DNA of 64,000 bases, taken from Enterobacter kobei. GTDB taxonomy: Bacteria; Pseudomonadota; Gammaproteobacteria; Enterobacterales; Enterobacteriaceae. Each line of letters opens with the position of its first letter. The stretch's first letter is position 1. Shown here piece by piece: positions 47,467-59,924 of this stretch. Under the pieces are notes generated by a model that was not told the DNA's origin, did no database searches, and was given only the letters and a program-made list of their open reading frames with translations. The stretch is taken from NCBI RefSeq assembly GCF_001729765.1, contig NZ_CP017181.1:310001-374000 (forward strand). The letters are read 5' to 3'. The translations under genes and the position numbers were made by a program.

Positions 47467-49311
47467 ATGCCGATTCAGGTTCTACCGCCGCAGCTTGCGA
47501 ACCAAATCGCCGCCGGTGAGGTGGTGGAACGTCCTGCATCGGTGGTGAAGGAACTGGTGGAAAACAGCCTCGATGCGGGAGCTACCCGCATTGATATTGA
47601 TATCGAACGCGGCGGGGCGAAACTTATCCGCATTCGCGATAACGGCTGTGGGATAAAAAAAGACGAGCTGGCGCTGGCGCTGGCGCGTCATGCAACCAGT
47701 AAAATTGCCTCTCTGGACGATCTTGAAGCAATAATCAGCCTCGGCTTTCGCGGCGAGGCGCTCGCCAGTATTAGTTCGGTTTCCCGCCTGACGTTGACCT
47801 CTCGTACCGCTGAACAGCAGGAAGCCTGGCAGGCATACGCCGAAGGACGCGACATGGATGTGACGGTTAAACCCGCGGCGCATCCTGTCGGTACCACGCT
47901 GGAAGTGCTGGATCTATTCTACAACACCCCCGCCCGACGCAAGTTTATGCGTACCGAAAAAACCGAATTCGGCCATATCGACGAGATCATTCGTCGTATC
48001 GCGCTGGCGCGTTTTGACGTCACCATTAATCTCAGCCATAACGGCAAGGTGATGCGCCAGTATCGCGCGGTGGCGGAAGGCGGGCAGAAAGAGCGCCGTT
48101 TAGGGGCTATCTGCGGAACGCCATTTCTGGAACAGGCGCTGGCGATAGAGTGGCAGCATGGCGATCTCGCTTTACGTGGCTGGGTGGCCGACCCGAACGC
48201 CAGCAGTGCGGCTTTCTCTGAAATTCAGTATTGCTACGTGAATGGCCGCATGATGCGCGACCGCCTCATTAACCACGCCATTCGTCAGGCCTGTGAAGAC
48301 AAGCTTGGGGCCGATCAGCAACCGGCTTTTGTGCTTTATCTGGAGATCGACCCGCATCAGGTCGATGTTAACGTCCACCCCGCCAAGCATGAGGTGCGCT
48401 TCCATCAGTCGCGTCTGGTGCATGATTTTATCTATCAGGGCGTGCTGAGCGTATTGCAAGAGCAGGTTGAGCCTGCATTGCCGCTGGAAAAAGACGATTC
48501 CTCACCGCGTCCCATCCCGGAAAACCGTGTCGCTGCGGGCCGCAACCATTTTGCGCAGCCCGCTGTCGCGCGAGAGCCGGAAACGCCTCGATTCTCAACC
48601 GGTGCAAGCACGACGCGTCCGACGGGAGCAAACTATCCGAACGCTCAACCCGGCTATCAAAAGCAGCAGGGGGCGTTGTACCGTAAGTTGCTGGAAACGC
48701 CTGCTGTTGAGCGCAAAGATCACGTTGCAGTGGCGACACCGTCCCTTGAAGGGCACGGCCAGAGTTTCGGGCGAGTGCTGACGATTATCGCACCGGATAT
48801 GGCATTGCTAGAACGCGACGGCAAATTGCAGCTTCTGGCGTTACCGGTTGCCGAACGCTGGCTCAAACAGGCGCAACTGACGCCAGGGGAAAATGCGGCC
48901 TGTGCGCAGCCGTTATTGATCCCGGTTCGTCTGAAAATATCCGCTGAAGAAACGCGGGTATTGCAGCGTACAGAGGCCCTACTGGCGCAAATGGGCATTG
49001 AAATGGTGCTCGAACCACAACATGTGACAATTCGCGCAGTGCCTTTACCCTTACGCCAACAAAATTTACAAAACTTGATTCCTGAACTGATAGGCTACCT
49101 GGCGCAGCAAACATCGTTTGAGGCCGCCAACACCGCGCAGTGGATCGCTCGCCATCTGGCCAGCGAACATACACCGTGGAGTATGGCGCAGGCGATTACC
49201 GTGCTGGCGGAGGTCGAACGCCTCTGCCCACAGCTGGTGAAAGCGCCGCCGGGTGGGTTATTACAACCTGTTGATTTGAAAACGGCGATGACCGCCCTGA
49301 AACATGACTGA
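47467..49311 (+). CDS. mutL: DNA mismatch repair protein MutL
   Basis: GHKL ATPase that links MutS to MutH and UvrD. 614 residues (E. coli 615). N-terminal ATPase motifs: [14 protein letters not shown] and [10 protein letters not shown]; transducer motif [14 protein letters not shown] low-complexity linker (about 340-420) joins the C-terminal dimer domain. Like other MutH-partner MutLs it shows no DQHAxxER-type endonuclease motif. The end overlaps miaA by eight bases. Confidence 0.96.
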   Translation: MPIQVLPPQLANQIAAGEVVERPASVVKELVENSLDAGATRIDIDIERGGAKLIRIRDNGCGIKKDELALALARHATSKIASLDDLEAIISLGFRGEALASISSVSRLTLTSRTAEQQEAWQAYAEGRDMDVTVKPAAHPVGTTLEVLDLFYNTPARRKFMRTEKTEFGHIDEIIRRIALARFDVTINLSHNGKVMRQYRAVAEGGQKERRLGAICGTPFLEQALAIEWQHGDLALRGWVADPNASSAAFSEIQYCYVNGRMMRDRLINHAIRQACEDKLGADQQPAFVLYLEIDPHQVDVNVHPAKHEVRFHQSRLVHDFIYQGVLSVLQEQVEPALPLEKDDSSPRPIPENRVAAGRNHFAQPAVAREPETPRFSTGASTTRPTGANYPNAQPGYQKQQGALYRKLLETPAVERKDHVAVATPSLEGHGQSFGRVLTIIAPDMALLERDGKLQLLALPVAERWLKQAQLTPGENAACAQPLLIPVRLKISAEETRVLQRTEALLAQMGIEMVLEPQHVTIRAVPLPLRQQNLQNLIPELIGYLAQQTSFEAANTAQWIARHLASEHTPWSMAQAITVLAEVERLCPQLVKAPPGGLLQPVDLKTAMTALKHD

Positions 49312-50254
49312 CGTAAGTAAGGCAAGCCTGCCAAAGGCAATTTTTTTAATGGGCCCAACGGCCTCCGGCAAAACGGCGTTAGCCATTGAGTTACGCAAAG
49401 TTTTGCCTGTAGAGTTGATTAGCGTTGATTCCGCCCTCATCTATCGGGGGATGGACATCGGTACGGCGAAGCCTGGCGCAGAAGAACTGCGTGCGGCACC
49501 GCACCGTTTGCTGGATATTCTCGACCCGGCAGAGGCTTACTCCGCAGCGGATTTCCGCCGGGATGCCTTAGCCGAGATGGCCGAGATTACGGCGGCGGGA
49601 CGTATACCGCTGTTGGTTGGCGGCACCATGCTCTACTTTAAGGCGCTGCTGGAAGGATTATCACCTTTACCTTCCGCAGATCCTGACGTGAGAGCAAAGA
49701 TTGAGCAACAGGCGGCAGAGCAGGGATGGGACGTGTTGCATAAGCAACTAGCAGAGATTGACCCGGTTGCGGCAGCGCGAATCCATCCAAATGATCCGCA
49801 AAGGCTTTCCCGGGCACTGGAAGTTTTTTTCATTTCGGGTAAAACTTTAACGGAACTGACGCAAACGTCAGGAGACGCTCTGCCGTATCAGGTGCATCAG
49901 TTCGCCATCGCCCCGGCGAGCCGTGAACTGCTCCATCAACGAATTGAGCAGCGTTTTCATCAGATGTTAGCTTCAGATTTTGAAGCAGAAGTGCGGGCGC
50001 TATTTGCCCGTGGAGATTTGCATACGGATATGCCTTCCGTTCGTTGTGTGGGATACCGCCAGATGTGGTCGTATCTTGAAGGTGAGATTTCATACGATGA
50101 AATGGTTTATCGAGGTGTTTGCGCCACGAGACAGTTAGCGAAGCGCCAGATCACCTGGTTGCGCGGTTGGGAGGGAGTTCACTGGTTAGACAGTGAAAAA
50201 CCGCAACAGGCGTTAAACGAGGTGATTGAGGTTGTTGGTGATATCGCCCACTGA
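49304..50254 (+). CDS. miaA: tRNA dimethylallyltransferase MiaA
   Basis: Adds an isopentenyl group to A37 of tRNAs reading UNN codons. 316 residues, the E. coli length. P-loop [11 protein letters not shown] (about 17-27), substrate motif [16 protein letters not shown], and [10 protein letters not shown] near residue 245. Translationally overlaps mutL. Confidence 0.96.
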   Translation: MTDVSKASLPKAIFLMGPTASGKTALAIELRKVLPVELISVDSALIYRGMDIGTAKPGAEELRAAPHRLLDILDPAEAYSAADFRRDALAEMAEITAAGRIPLLVGGTMLYFKALLEGLSPLPSADPDVRAKIEQQAAEQGWDVLHKQLAEIDPVAAARIHPNDPQRLSRALEVFFISGKTLTELTQTSGDALPYQVHQFAIAPASRELLHQRIEQRFHQMLASDFEAEVRALFARGDLHTDMPSVRCVGYRQMWSYLEGEISYDEMVYRGVCATRQLAKRQITWLRGWEGVHWLDSEKPQQALNEVIEVVGDIAH

Positions 50255-50327
50255 ATGTGTACAATTGAGACGTATCGTGCGCAATTTTTCAGAATCGCAA
50301 GGTTCTAAGTACAAAACAAGCATATAA

Positions 50328-50651
<324 letters not shown>

Positions 50652-50671
50652 GGTTTCAGCTGTTATCCACA

Positions 50672-50710
50672 CGGGGAGCCAGGGATCCTGCGTTCCCCGC
50701 TGATCTTTTT
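50672..50710 (+). terminator. Hairpin with T-run between hfq and hflX (attenuator)
   Basis: CGGGGA (50672-50677) pairs with TCCCCG (50694-50699) around an inner CAGG-GAT-CCTG stem, then CTGATCTTTTT. It probably ends some hfq transcripts while letting others reach hflX. A perfect DnaA box TTATCCACA (50663-50671) abuts it. Confidence 0.65.
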
Positions 50711-50724
50711 AGAGAGGTTTACGC

Positions 50725-52005
50725 TTGTTTGACCGTTATGATGCCGGTGAGCAGGCGGTGCTGGTACACATCTATTTTTCGCAAGACAAAGATATGGAAG
50801 ATCTCCAGGAGTTTGAATCTCTGGTCTCTTCCGCCGGTGTCGAAGCAATGCAGGTGATTACCGGTAGCCGTAAAGCGCCGCACCCAAAGTATTTTGTTGG
50901 TGAAGGTAAAGCAGTAGAAATTGCGGATGCCGTAAAAGCAACCGGCGCGTCAGTCGTGTTGTTTGATCATGCGCTGTCTCCAGCCCAGGAGCGCAACCTG
51001 GAAGCTCTCTGCGAATGCCGTGTGATCGACCGCACGGGATTGATTTTAGACATTTTTGCTCAGCGTGCACGTACCCATGAAGGGAAATTGCAGGTTGAGC
51101 TTGCACAGCTGCGCCATCTGGCGACGCGTCTGGTGCGTGGCTGGACCCACCTTGAAAGACAAAAAGGCGGGATCGGTTTGCGCGGTCCGGGTGAAACCCA
51201 GCTCGAAACCGACCGTCGTTTACTGCGTGGCCGTATTACCCAGATCCTCTCGCGTCTGGAACGTGTAGAGAAACAGCGTGAACAGGGGCGTCGGGCGCGA
51301 ACTAAAGCTGACATCCCGACCGTGTCGCTGGTGGGTTATACCAACGCCGGTAAATCCACCCTGTTTAACCAGATAACCGAGGCCCAGGTTTATGCCGCAG
51401 ACCAGCTGTTTGCGACCCTGGACCCTACGCTGCGTCGTATTGACGTAGCAGACGTGGGTGAAACGGTGCTGGCGGATACCGTAGGGTTTATCCGCCATTT
51501 GCCACACGATCTGGTGGCGGCGTTTAAAGCGACGTTGCAGGAGACGCGACAGGCGACCCTGCTGCTGCACGTGATTGATGCGGCTGACGTACGCGTGCAG
51601 GAGAACATCGACGCGGTGAACGTGGTGCTGGAAGAGATTGATGCCCACGAAATTCCCACGCTGTTGGTGATGAACAAGATCGATATGCTGGAGGATTTCG
51701 AACCGCGTATCGACCGAGATGAAGAGAACAAACCGATTCGGGTCTGGCTTTCTGCTCAGGCCGGTATTGGTGTGCCACTGCTTTTCCAGGCTTTGACAGA
51801 ACGTCTTTCCGGTGAGGTAGCGCAGCACACGCTGCGCCTGCCGCCACAGGAAGGCAGGCTGCGCAGCCGGTTTTATCAGCTTCAGGCGATAGAAAAAGAG
51901 TGGATGGAGGATGACGGCAGCGTGGGGATGCAGGTGCGTATGCCGATCGTTGACTGGCGTCGCCTCTGTAAACAAGAACCTGCGCTGGCGGACTATATCG
52001 TCTGA
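50725..52005 (+). CDS. hflX: Ribosome rescue/splitting GTPase HflX
   Basis: GTPase that splits stalled or hibernating 70S ribosomes under heat stress. 426 residues, E. coli length. N-terminal nucleotide-binding domain, a coiled linker (about 160-190, [15 protein letters not shown]) and a G domain with [17 protein letters not shown] and NKIDML. The TTG start at 50725 with AGAGAGG upstream is as in E. coli. Confidence 0.96.
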   Translation: MFDRYDAGEQAVLVHIYFSQDKDMEDLQEFESLVSSAGVEAMQVITGSRKAPHPKYFVGEGKAVEIADAVKATGASVVLFDHALSPAQERNLEALCECRVIDRTGLILDIFAQRARTHEGKLQVELAQLRHLATRLVRGWTHLERQKGGIGLRGPGETQLETDRRLLRGRITQILSRLERVEKQREQGRRARTKADIPTVSLVGYTNAGKSTLFNQITEAQVYAADQLFATLDPTLRRIDVADVGETVLADTVGFIRHLPHDLVAAFKATLQETRQATLLLHVIDAADVRVQENIDAVNVVLEEIDAHEIPTLLVMNKIDMLEDFEPRIDRDEENKPIRVWLSAQAGIGVPLLFQALTERLSGEVAQHTLRLPPQEGRLRSRFYQLQAIEKEWMEDDGSVGMQVRMPIVDWRRLCKQEPALADYIV

Positions 52006-52061
52006 TCAGAAAGGGGAAGCCTGAAAAATTCGCCCTTGCATAACAAATATGGAGCATATAC

Positions 52062-53321
52062 ATGGCGTGGAATCAGCCCGGTAATAACGGACAAGACCGC
52101 GACCCGTGGGGAAGCAGCAATAATCAAGGCGGCAACTCTGGGGGAAATGGCAATAAAGGTGGTCGCGAGCAGGGGCCGCCGGATCTGGATGATATCTTCC
52201 GCAAGCTGAGCAAAAAGCTTGGTGGCCTGGGCGGAGGAAAAGGTTCTGGCTCAGGGGGTAATTCCACTCAGAGTCCGCGCCCGCCAATGGGTGGCCGCGT
52301 AGTGGGCATTGTGGCCGCTGCGGTGGTAATCATCTGGGCAGCCAGCGGGTTCTACACCATTAAAGAAGCAGAACGCGGCGTGGTCACCCGTTTCGGTAAG
52401 TTTAGCCATCTGGTTGAGCCGGGCCTGAACTGGAAGCCGACCTTCATTGACGACGTGACAGCGGTAAACGTGGAGTCCGTCCGTGAACTGGCCGCCTCTG
52501 GCGTGATGCTGACGTCTGATGAGAACGTGGTGCGCGTTGAGATGAACGTCCAGTACCGCGTGACCGATCCTGAACGTTATCTGTTTAGCGTAACCAGCGC
52601 CGATGACAGCCTGCGTCAGGCGACTGACAGCGCCCTGCGTGGTGTGATTGGTAAATACACCATGGACCGCATTCTCACCGAAGGTCGTACCGTTATTCGT
52701 AGCGATACCCAGCGCGAGCTGGAGGAGACCATTCGTCCGTACAACATGGGTATCACCCTACTGGACGTTAACTTCCAGGCTGCTCGTCCGCCGGAAGAGG
52801 TGAAGGCCGCATTTGATGATGCGATTGCTGCCCGTGAAAACGAACAGCAGTACATCCGTGAAGCGGAAGCGTACACCAACGAAGTTCAGCCACGTGCTAA
52901 CGGTCAGGCGCAGCGTATTCTGGAAGAAGCACGCGCGTATAAGACGCAGACCATCCTGGAAGCACAGGGTGAAGTGGCTCGCTTCGCGAAGATTCTGCCG
53001 GAATATAAAGCAGCGCCAGAAATTACCCGTGAGCGTCTCTATATCGAGACCATGGAAAAAGTGCTGAGCCATACCCGCAAAGTGTTGGTTAACGACAGCA
53101 AAGGTGGAAACCTGATGGTGCTGCCGCTGGATCAGATGCTGAAAGGCGGTTCTGCACCGGCCGCGAAAAACACCAGCGGAGCAAACAACCTGCTGCGTCT
53201 GCCGCCAGCGTCATCGGGCAGCGCCAGCACGAACACAACGCCTTCTTCGAACGATGGTGACATTATGGACCAACGCCGTGCTAACGCGCAGCGTAACGAC
53301 TACCAGCGTCAGGGGGAATAA
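52062..53321 (+). CDS. hflK: FtsH regulator HflK
   Basis: SPFH-domain membrane protein that with HflC forms a cage around FtsH protease. 419 residues: Gly/Asn-rich cytoplasmic N-terminus (about 1-75), one membrane helix (about 80-98, VGIVAAAVVIIWAASGFY), SPFH domain (to about 270), coiled coil, and a disordered tail. Two bases before hflC. Confidence 0.96.
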   Translation: MAWNQPGNNGQDRDPWGSSNNQGGNSGGNGNKGGREQGPPDLDDIFRKLSKKLGGLGGGKGSGSGGNSTQSPRPPMGGRVVGIVAAAVVIIWAASGFYTIKEAERGVVTRFGKFSHLVEPGLNWKPTFIDDVTAVNVESVRELAASGVMLTSDENVVRVEMNVQYRVTDPERYLFSVTSADDSLRQATDSALRGVIGKYTMDRILTEGRTVIRSDTQRELEETIRPYNMGITLLDVNFQAARPPEEVKAAFDDAIAARENEQQYIREAEAYTNEVQPRANGQAQRILEEARAYKTQTILEAQGEVARFAKILPEYKAAPEITRERLYIETMEKVLSHTRKVLVNDSKGGNLMVLPLDQMLKGGSAPAAKNTSGANNLLRLPPASSGSASTNTTPSSNDGDIMDQRRANAQRNDYQRQGE

Positions 53322-53323
53322 GG

Positions 53324-54328
53324 ATGCGTAAGTCAGTTATTGCGATCATCGTCATCGTACTGGTCGTGCTGTATACCTCGATCTTTGTGGTGAAAGAGGG
53401 CGAGCGTGGGATCAAGTTCCAGTTCAGCAGCGTCGTGCGTGACAGTGACAAACGTCCGGTGATTTATGAACCGGGCCTGCACTTCAAGGTGCCGTTCATT
53501 CAGTCAGTGAAAACGCTGGATGCGCGTATCCAGACTATGGATAACCAGGCTGACCGTTTCGTGACCAAAGAGAAGAAAGACCTGATCGTTGATTCCTACA
53601 TCAAATGGCGCATCAGCGATTTCAGCCGTTACTTCCTGGCAACCGGGGGTGGCGACGTTTCTCAGGCGGAAGTGCTGCTAAAACGTAAGTTCTCTGACCG
53701 TCTGCGTTCTGAAATTGGTCGTCTGGATGTGAAAGACATCGTGACCGACTCCCGCGGTCGTCTGACCCTGGAAGTGCGCGATGCGCTGAATTCCGGTACC
53801 GCGGGCACGGAAGACGAAGTGGAAACGCCAGCAGCGGATGACGCGATTGCGAAAGCAGCTGAACGCGTTCAGGCTGAAACCAACGGTAAAGTGCCGGTGA
53901 TCAACCCGAACAGTATGGCTGCGCTGGGTATCGAAGTGGTTGACGTGCGTATCAAGCAGATCAACCTGCCAGCTGAAGTGTCCGAAGCGATCTATAACCG
54001 TATGCGCGCCGAGCGTGAAGCGGTAGCCCGTCGCCACCGTTCACAAGGCCAGGAAGAGGCTGAGAAGCTGCGTGCGGCAGCGGACTACGAAGTTACCAAG
54101 ACGCTGGCGGAATCTGAACGTCAGGGCCGTATTCTGCGCGGTGAAGGTGATGCGGAAGCGGCGAAGCTGTTCGCAGATGCCTTCAGCCAGGATCCCGACT
54201 TCTACGCCTTTATCCGTAGCCTGCGTGCTTACGAGAATAGCTTCCAGAGCAACCAGGATGTGATGGTGCTCAGCCCGGACAGCGATTTCTTCCGTTATAT
54301 GAAGACGCCGACTAACGCAACACGATAA
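53324..54328 (+). CDS. hflC: FtsH regulator HflC
   Basis: Partner of HflK in the FtsH-HflKC complex of the inner membrane. 334 residues, E. coli length. One N-terminal membrane anchor (about 3-20) and an SPFH domain with GERGIKFQF near residue 27. It ends with a strong terminator, the close of the superoperon. Confidence 0.96.
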   Translation: MRKSVIAIIVIVLVVLYTSIFVVKEGERGIKFQFSSVVRDSDKRPVIYEPGLHFKVPFIQSVKTLDARIQTMDNQADRFVTKEKKDLIVDSYIKWRISDFSRYFLATGGGDVSQAEVLLKRKFSDRLRSEIGRLDVKDIVTDSRGRLTLEVRDALNSGTAGTEDEVETPAADDAIAKAAERVQAETNGKVPVINPNSMAALGIEVVDVRIKQINLPAEVSEAIYNRMRAEREAVARRHRSQGQEEAEKLRAAADYEVTKTLAESERQGRILRGEGDAEAAKLFADAFSQDPDFYAFIRSLRAYENSFQSNQDVMVLSPDSDFFRYMKTPTNATR

Positions 54329-54350
54329 ACTCTGGCACGTTTGAGTATTC

Positions 54351-54386
54351 AAACCACCGCTCCCTCCGGAGCGGTGGTTTTCTTTT
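54351..54386 (+). terminator. Terminator after hflC
   Basis: Perfect 13-bp stem AAACCACCGCTCC/GGAGCGGTGGTTT around CTCC (54351-54380), then TCTTTT. Confidence 0.93.
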
Positions 54387-54399
54387 ATAAGGAATAAAA

Positions 54400-56000
<1,601 letters not shown>

Positions 56001-56030
56001 TCTTCGTGAATGCTGGCCTGCGGGGAAACT

Positions 56031-56062
56031 CGTAGGCCGGATAAGCGTAGCGCCATCCGGCG
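56031..56062. repeat. REP palindrome after purA
   Basis: GCCGGATAAGCG-TAG-CGCCATCCGGC with the REP lead CGTAG. It may stabilise the purA 3' end. The bases to 56192 form the nsrR leader, with no other clear site. Confidence 0.85.
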
Positions 56063-56192
56063 ACCGCTCCTGGATCTCCGCTTTTTCGCCCCGTCTGTCA
56101 AATAAATTAGCCGCTATCTATCTGGCTGGTTTATCATCATTAATGAATATCTCTGCGGTTTGACCGCGTTTTCCCTTTTTCCTGAGGTTGAT

Positions 56193-56618
56193 GTGCAGTT
56201 AACAAGTTTCACCGATTACGGCTTACGTGCGCTGATTTACATGGCGTCGTTACCCGATGGGAAGATGACCAGTATCTCTGAAGTGACGGAGGTATACGGC
56301 GTATCTCGTAATCATATGGTCAAAATAATCAATCAACTTAGTCGTGCCGGATACGTTGCTGCCGTCCGTGGGAAGAATGGGGGGATCCGTCTCGGTAAAC
56401 CGGCGCAGAGTATTCGCATCGGGGATGTGGTACGCGAACTGGAGCCCTTGTCTCTGGTGAACTGTAGCAGTGAGTTTTGCCACATTACACCCGCTTGCCG
56501 CCTGAAACAGGCGCTTTCTAAGGCTGTGCAAAGTTTTCTCAAGGAACTGGATAACTACACGCTGGCCGATTTGGTTGAAGAGAATCAACCGCTTTATAAA
56601 TTATTGCTGGTGGAATGA
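56193..56618 (+). CDS. nsrR: Nitric-oxide-sensing repressor NsrR
   Basis: Rrf2-family repressor whose iron-sulfur cluster reacts with NO, releasing genes such as hmp. 141 residues. Winged helix near 25-60 and cluster Cys 91, 96 and 102 ([13 protein letters not shown]). GTG at 56193 with GAGG five bases upstream gives the start [16 protein letters not shown]; the longer frame is rejected. First gene of nsrR-rnr-rlmB. Confidence 0.95.
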   Translation: MQLTSFTDYGLRALIYMASLPDGKMTSISEVTEVYGVSRNHMVKIINQLSRAGYVAAVRGKNGGIRLGKPAQSIRIGDVVRELEPLSLVNCSSEFCHITPACRLKQALSKAVQSFLKELDNYTLADLVEENQPLYKLLLVE

Positions 56619-56656
56619 AGAAAATTTCCACCGGAGCTGACAACGGAGGAACCGAC

Positions 56657-59101
56657 ATGTCACAAGATCCTTTCCAGGAACGCGAAGCCGAAAAATACGC
56701 GAATCCTATCCCCAGCCGCGAGTTCATCATTGAACACTTAACAAAACGCGAAAAACCCGCCAATCGTGAAGAACTTGCCGTTGAATTAAATATTGAAGGT
56801 GAAGAGCAAATTGAAGCCCTTCGCCGTCGCCTGCGTGCCATGGAGCGCGACGGGCAACTGGTCTTTACCCGCCGCCAGTGCTACGCGCTGCCTGAACGCC
56901 TCGACTTGCTGAAAGGCACCGTGATTGGGCACCGTGATGGCTTTGGCTTCCTGCGCGTGGAAGGCCGCAAAGATGACCTGTATCTGTCATCTGAACAAAT
57001 GAAAATGTGTATCCACGGCGACCAGATCCTGGCGCAGCCGCTGGGTGCTGACCGTAAAGGTCGCCGGGAAGCGCGCGTGGTGCGCGTACTGGTGCCAAAA
57101 ACCAGCCAGATTGTTGGCCGTTACTTCACTGATGCGGGTGTGGGCTTTGTGGTGCCGGACGACAGCCGTCTGAGCTTTGACATCCTGATCCCGCCTGAAG
57201 AGGTGATGGGCGCACGCATGGGCTTTGTGGTTGTGGTAGAACTCACTCAGCGCCCAACGCGTCGCACCAAAGCGGTTGGTAAAATCGTGGAAGTCCTGGG
57301 CGATAACATGGGCACTGGCATGGCCGTTGATATGGCATTGCGCACCCATGAGATCCCCTACATCTGGCCGAAAGCGGTTGAAGATCAGATCGAAAGTCTG
57401 CGTGAAGAAGTGCCGGAAGAGTCCAAAGTGGGCCGCGTGGATCTGCGCTCCCTGCCGCTGGTCACCATTGATGGCGAAGATGCCCGCGACTTCGATGATG
57501 CCGTTTACTGTGAGAAAAAACGCGGTGGCGGATGGCGTCTGTGGGTGGCGATTGCGGACGTGAGCTACTATGTGCGTCCGCACACCCCGCTGGATAACGA
57601 AGCGCGCAGCCGTGGTACCTCGGTGTATTTCCCCTCTCAGGTAATACCGATGCTGCCGGAAGTGCTCTCTAACGGCCTGTGCTCCCTGAACCCGCAGGTT
57701 GATCGCCTCTGTATGGTGTGTGAGATGACTATCTCCACCAAAGGGCGCTTAACCGGCTACAAGTTCTATGAAGCGGTCATGAGTTCCCATGCGCGTCTGA
57801 CCTATACCAAGGTCTGGCATATGCTGCAGGGCGACCAGGATCTGCGCGAACAATACGCGCCGCTGGTCAAACATATTGAAGAACTGCATAACCTCTACAA
57901 AACGCTGGATCAGGCACGCGAAGAGCGCGGCGGGATCTCGTTCGAGAGCGAAGAAGCGAAGTTTATCTTCAACGCAGAGCGTCGCATTGAGCGTATCGAG
58001 CAGACCCAGCGTAATGATGCGCACAAGCTGATCGAAGAGTGTATGATCCTGGCGAACATCTCGGCAGCGCGTTTCGTTGAGAAAGCCAAAGAGCCAGCGC
58101 TGTTCCGTATTCACGATAAGCCGTCAACGGAAGCCATCACCGCGTTCCGTTCAGTACTGGCGGAACTGGGTCTGGAGCTGCCTGGCGGCAACAAGCCTGA
58201 ACCGCGCGATTACGCCGAGCTGCTGGAGTCCATTGGCGACCGTCCTGACGCAGAAATGCTGCAGACGATGCTGTTGCGTTCGATGAAGCAGGCGATTTAC
58301 GATCCGGAAAACCGGGGACACTTCGGCCTGGCGTTGCAGTCTTACGCGCATTTCACCTCGCCGATCCGTCGCTATCCTGACCTCTCTCTGCACCGCGCGA
58401 TCAAGTATCTGCTGGCGCAGGAGCAGGGCCATAAAGGGAACACTACCGAAACCGGCGGTTACCACTATTCGATGGAAGAGATGCTGCAGCTCGGTCAGCA
58501 CTGTTCCATGACCGAGCGTCGTGCTGATGAAGCCACGCGCGACGTAGCGGACTGGCTGAAGTGTGACTTTATGCTGGACCAGGTGGGCAACGTCTTTAAA
58601 GGCGTGATTGCCAGCGTGACCGGCTTTGGTTTCTTCGTGCGTCTGGACGAGCTATTTATCGACGGTCTGGTGCACGTCTCCAGCCTGGATAACGACTACT
58701 ACCGCTTCGACCAGGTTGGTCAGCGCCTGATTGGCGAATCGGGCGGTCAGACCTACCGTCTGGGCGACCGTGTGGAAGTGAAAGTTGAAGCCGTGAATAT
58801 GGACGACCGTAAAATCGACTTCAGCCTCATCTCCAGCGAGCGTGCGCCGCGTAACGTCGGTAAAACCGAGCGTGAACGGGCGAAAAAAGGCGGAAACGGT
58901 AAACCGGGCGGCGGTAAACGTCGCCAGGCGGGTAAGAAGGTAAACTTCGAGCCAGACAGCGCGTTCCGCGGCGAGAAGAAGCAAAAGCCGAAGGCGGCAA
59001 AGAAAGACGCTCGCTCAGCGAAAAAACCTTCTGCGAAGACGCAGAAAATCGCTGCTGCCACCAAAGCAAAACGTGCAGCGAAGAAAAAACAGGCGGAGTA
59101 A
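56657..59101 (+). CDS. rnr: Ribonuclease R
   Basis: Processive 3'-5' exoribonuclease that degrades structured RNA and helps trans-translation. 814 residues (E. coli 813): N-terminal winged helix, two cold-shock domains, RNB domain with Asp272, Asp278, Asp280 and Asp281 ([13 protein letters not shown]), S1 domain (about 640-725) and a Lys/Ala-rich tail ([16 protein letters not shown]). GGAGGAACCGAC precedes ATG 56657. Confidence 0.96.
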   Translation: MSQDPFQEREAEKYANPIPSREFIIEHLTKREKPANREELAVELNIEGEEQIEALRRRLRAMERDGQLVFTRRQCYALPERLDLLKGTVIGHRDGFGFLRVEGRKDDLYLSSEQMKMCIHGDQILAQPLGADRKGRREARVVRVLVPKTSQIVGRYFTDAGVGFVVPDDSRLSFDILIPPEEVMGARMGFVVVVELTQRPTRRTKAVGKIVEVLGDNMGTGMAVDMALRTHEIPYIWPKAVEDQIESLREEVPEESKVGRVDLRSLPLVTIDGEDARDFDDAVYCEKKRGGGWRLWVAIADVSYYVRPHTPLDNEARSRGTSVYFPSQVIPMLPEVLSNGLCSLNPQVDRLCMVCEMTISTKGRLTGYKFYEAVMSSHARLTYTKVWHMLQGDQDLREQYAPLVKHIEELHNLYKTLDQAREERGGISFESEEAKFIFNAERRIERIEQTQRNDAHKLIEECMILANISAARFVEKAKEPALFRIHDKPSTEAITAFRSVLAELGLELPGGNKPEPRDYAELLESIGDRPDAEMLQTMLLRSMKQAIYDPENRGHFGLALQSYAHFTSPIRRYPDLSLHRAIKYLLAQEQGHKGNTTETGGYHYSMEEMLQLGQHCSMTERRADEATRDVADWLKCDFMLDQVGNVFKGVIASVTGFGFFVRLDELFIDGLVHVSSLDNDYYRFDQVGQRLIGESGGQTYRLGDRVEVKVEAVNMDDRKIDFSLISSERAPRNVGKTERERAKKGGNGKPGGGKRRQAGKKVNFEPDSAFRGEKKQKPKAAKKDARSAKKPSAKTQKIAAATKAKRAAKKKQAE

Positions 59102-59107
59102 GTTCCG

Positions 59108-59144
59108 CCCCTCACCCTGACCCTCTCCCCAGGGGGGAGAGGGG
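59108..59144. repeat. Palindromic repeat, copy 3 of 3, between rnr and rlmB
   Basis: Arms CCCTCTCCCC (59121-59130) and GGGGAGAGGG (59134-59143), preceded by the CCTCACCCTGA lead. It lies inside an operon, so it must be read through and may shape rnr/rlmB transcript levels. Confidence 0.82.
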
Positions 59145-59171
59145 AAAGAACAGTCATAATGAGAACCATCA

Positions 59172-59903
59172 ATGAGTGAAATGATTTACGGCATCCACGC
59201 GGTGCAGGCCCTTCTCGAGCGCGCACCGGAGCGTTTTCAGGAAGTGTTTATTCTGAAAGGGCGTGAAGACAAACGTCTGATGCCGCTGATCCACGCGCTG
59301 GAAGCGCAGGGCGTGGTGATCCAGCTGGCGAACCGTCAGTACCTGGATGAGAAAAGTGAAGGCGCGGTTCACCAGGGCATTATTGCCCGCGTGAAGCCGG
59401 GCCGTCAGTATCAGGAAAACGATCTGCCGGATCTTATTGCCGCACTGGATAACCCGTTCTTCCTGATCCTTGATGGCGTAACCGATCCGCACAATCTCGG
59501 CGCATGCCTGCGTAGCGCGGATGCGGCAGGTGTGCATGCTGTGATTGTACCGAAAGATCGCTCCGCGCAGCTGAACGCGACGGCGAAGAAAGTGGCCTGC
59601 GGCGCAGCGGAAAACGTTCCGCTGATCCGCGTAACCAACCTGGCGCGTACCATGCGTCTGCTGCAGGAAGAGAATATCTGGATCGTCGGTACCGCGGGTG
59701 AGGCAGATCATACCCTGTACCAGAGCAAAATGACCGGACGTCTGGCTCTGGTGATGGGTGCGGAAGGTGAAGGTATGCGCCGTCTGACGCGCGAGCACTG
59801 CGACGAGCTGATCAGCATCCCGATGGCGGGCAGCGTGTCGTCCCTGAACGTGTCTGTGGCGACGGGCATCTGCCTGTTTGAAGCGGTACGTCAGCGTAGC
59901 TGA
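59172..59903 (+). CDS. rlmB: 23S rRNA 2'-O-methyltransferase RlmB (G2251)
   Basis: SpoU-family enzyme that methylates Gm2251 in the 23S P-loop. 243 residues, E. coli length: small N-terminal RNA-binding domain, then a knotted SAM domain with [29 protein letters not shown] and [20 protein letters not shown]. The IS-split REP begins six bases after its stop. Confidence 0.96.
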   Translation: MSEMIYGIHAVQALLERAPERFQEVFILKGREDKRLMPLIHALEAQGVVIQLANRQYLDEKSEGAVHQGIIARVKPGRQYQENDLPDLIAALDNPFFLILDGVTDPHNLGACLRSADAAGVHAVIVPKDRSAQLNATAKKVACGAAENVPLIRVTNLARTMRLLQEENIWIVGTAGEADHTLYQSKMTGRLALVMGAEGEGMRRLTREHCDELISIPMAGSVSSLNVSVATGICLFEAVRQRS

Positions 59904-59924
59904 TTTTCGCCCGATGGCGCTTCG

